Under the pieces are notes generated by a model. That model saw only the letters and a program-made list of their open reading frames with translations. It did not search any database and had not been told where the DNA came from. Made by a program: the position numbers and the translations under genes. Below, piece after piece: positions 6,131-7,099 of a DNA stretch of 7,099 nucleotides. This DNA comes from an uncultured Opitutia bacterium (GTDB lineage: Bacteria; Verrucomicrobiota; Verrucomicrobiia; Opitutales; UBA953), in NCBI GenBank assembly GCA_903879465.1, contig CAIRLQ010000220.1, forward strand, positions 1-7,099. The letters are read 5' to 3'. Position 1 is the stretch's first letter. Each line of letters begins with the position of its first letter.

Positions 6131-7099
6131 TTAGATGAAGACACTCATGGCGGGCTTAGCCTTGTTTCCGATCTGCATCGGACGTCCTGCCGGCGTAATA
6201 ATATCCGTCTGCACCGGTAAGCCGGCAGCATGGGCGATAGTCGCATGAAGGCTGCCAGGCGAAACGCCATCACCATCCGGGGCGTAGCCCTTGGCGTCGC
6301 TCGCGCCATTAACGAAGCCGCGCTTCACGCCACCGCCCGCCAACACCGTAGAGAAGACCAACGGGTGGTGACCGCGACCGCCGCCACTGAAATCAGGCTT
6401 CCGTCCGAATTCCGTAGTGACTGCGACCAACGTCGTGTCGAGTAAGCCCTTAGATTCAAGATCTTGAATCAACGTGGCAAAGACCCGGTCAAAATCGCCA
6501 CCCAATGTTTCCATGCGATCGCCCAAGGTGGCATGCATATCCCAGCCACCATTGGCGACCTCGACGAAGCGGACGCCATTCTCAATGAGACGACGTGCCA
6601 GGAGGCAACCTTGTCCGAATTTGCTCTTACCGTAACGGGCACGCACTTCGGCCGGCTCGGAAGCGAGATCAAAGGCCTTAAGGTCGGTACTCTGCATGAG
6701 CTGGAACGTGGTGTCGTAGAATTCGTTATAAGCCTTCACATTCTCATCACCCGCCTTGCCGCCAAAGCCGGAGTCCAATTGCGCCAGTAAGCCAGCGCGC
6801 TTGGCAGCGACTTCTGTCGTAACCGGGCTCTTGGTATCGAGCAGGCCGTCGTCCGGGTTCTGAATCGGCAGGGGGGAGAATGAAGCGGGGAACCAGCCGT
6901 TCCCATGGTTAGCGGAACGATTGACGGCCACCGAGGAAGGCAGGGTCTTATGACTCGCCCCAAGGAAGTGCTGCGCCCACGCCCCGAGCGTCGGGTGCTG
7001 CAACGTTCCCCGTTGCTCAAACCCCGTCCGCATTAGGTACGAAGCGGAGGCATGCACCCCGACCTTCGCCGTCATATTACGGACGACGGTGATCTTGTC
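6131..7099 (-). CDS. DUF1501 family protein, N-terminus outside window
   Basis: The C-terminal 322 residues of a DUF1501 protein are present, and the frame stays open through the right edge, so the start and any Tat signal are missing. The first visible residues, DKITVVRNMTAKVGVHASAS, match the family's 'ITVVRSM.....H..A' region; the Met inside it is not the start. Later blocks are NHGNGWFP, RYGKSKFGQGCLLARRLIENGVRFVEV, GGWDMH (184-189 of the visible part), TEFGRKP (229-235), GRGHHP (241-246), LAGGGVKRGFVNGASD and a GLPVQTDIITPAGRPMQIG tail. DUF1501 has an alkaline phosphatase/sulfatase-like fold; the function is unproven. The GRGHHP block reads G where the family normally has D (GRDHHP). It is convergent with the MenH-like gene and shares its terminator. 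The partner DUF1549/DUF1553 gene, if present, would be upstream, beyond position 7099. Confidence 0.92.
   Translation of the reverse strand, partial: DKITVVRNMTAKVGVHASASYLMRTGFEQRGTLQHPTLGAWAQHFLGASHKTLPSSVAVNRSANHGNGWFPASFSPLPIQNPDDGLLDTKSPVTTEVAAKRAGLLAQLDSGFGGKAGDENVKAYNEFYDTTFQLMQSTDLKAFDLASEPAEVRARYGKSKFGQGCLLARRLIENGVRFVEVANGGWDMHATLGDRMETLGGDFDRVFATLIQDLESKGLLDTTLVAVTTEFGRKPDFSGGGRGHHPLVFSTVLAGGGVKRGFVNGASDAKGYAPDGDGVSPGSLHATIAHAAGLPVQTDIITPAGRPMQIGNKAKPAMSVFI
6453..6470. repeat. perfect 18-bp palindrome inside the DUF1501 coding region
   Basis: GATTCAAGATCTTGAATC equals its own reverse complement. It lies within the codons for Ile-Gln-Asp-Leu-Glu-Ser of the minus-strand gene. The flanking pair (A at 6452, A at 6471) breaks the symmetry. 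Its location deep inside a coding region argues against a promoter operator; chance or a protein-binding site remain possible. Confidence 0.5.

Overview
The window looks like ordinary chromosomal sequence from a moderately GC-rich member of the PVC group, most likely Verrucomicrobiota. This is inferred from gene content. There are pieces of two DUF1501 proteins, a family greatly expanded in Planctomycetes and Verrucomicrobia. There is also a SMUG1-type uracil-DNA glycosylase, which is uncommon in bacteria, and an SpeA-type arginine decarboxylase. None of the complete genes has a well-placed Shine-Dalgarno sequence. No rRNA, tRNA, CRISPR array, transposase or phage gene is visible.

Layout. Positions 3-71 (+) hold the last 22 codons of a DUF1501 protein. 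A minus-strand pair follows: a SMUG1-type glycosylase (1740-1012) and, one base further on, a methyltransferase (1010-204) that closely resembles the mycobacterial phthiotriol/phenolphthiotriol dimycocerosate methyltransferase. A 111-base divergent spacer separates this pair from speA, biosynthetic arginine decarboxylase (1852-3807, +). Convergent with speA is a small flavin-reductase-domain protein (4362-3877, -). Across an 89-base divergent spacer from it lies a plus-strand pair: a predicted lipoprotein esterase (4452-5342) and, after 2 bases, a MenH-like alpha/beta hydrolase (5345-6079). A bidirectional hairpin terminator (6083-6112) separates these from the C-terminal 322 residues of a second, different DUF1501 protein (-, running off the right edge).

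How the genes fit together. No single pathway is visible. The content is a DNA-repair enzyme paired with a lipid/small-molecule methyltransferase, one polyamine enzyme, one flavin enzyme and two hydrolases. The two close pairs (glycosylase-methyltransferase and esterase-MenH-like) are probably co-transcribed. The DUF1501 fragments belong to secreted or periplasmic sulfatase/phosphatase-fold proteins whose usual cytochrome/DUF1549-DUF1553 partners would lie outside the window.

I did not find a convincing new multi-gene system. The items most worth checking are the PDIM-type methyltransferase outside mycobacteria, two perfect 18-bp palindromes inside coding sequence, an apparent Asp-to-Gly change in a conserved DUF1501 motif, and the general lack of Shine-Dalgarno sequences.
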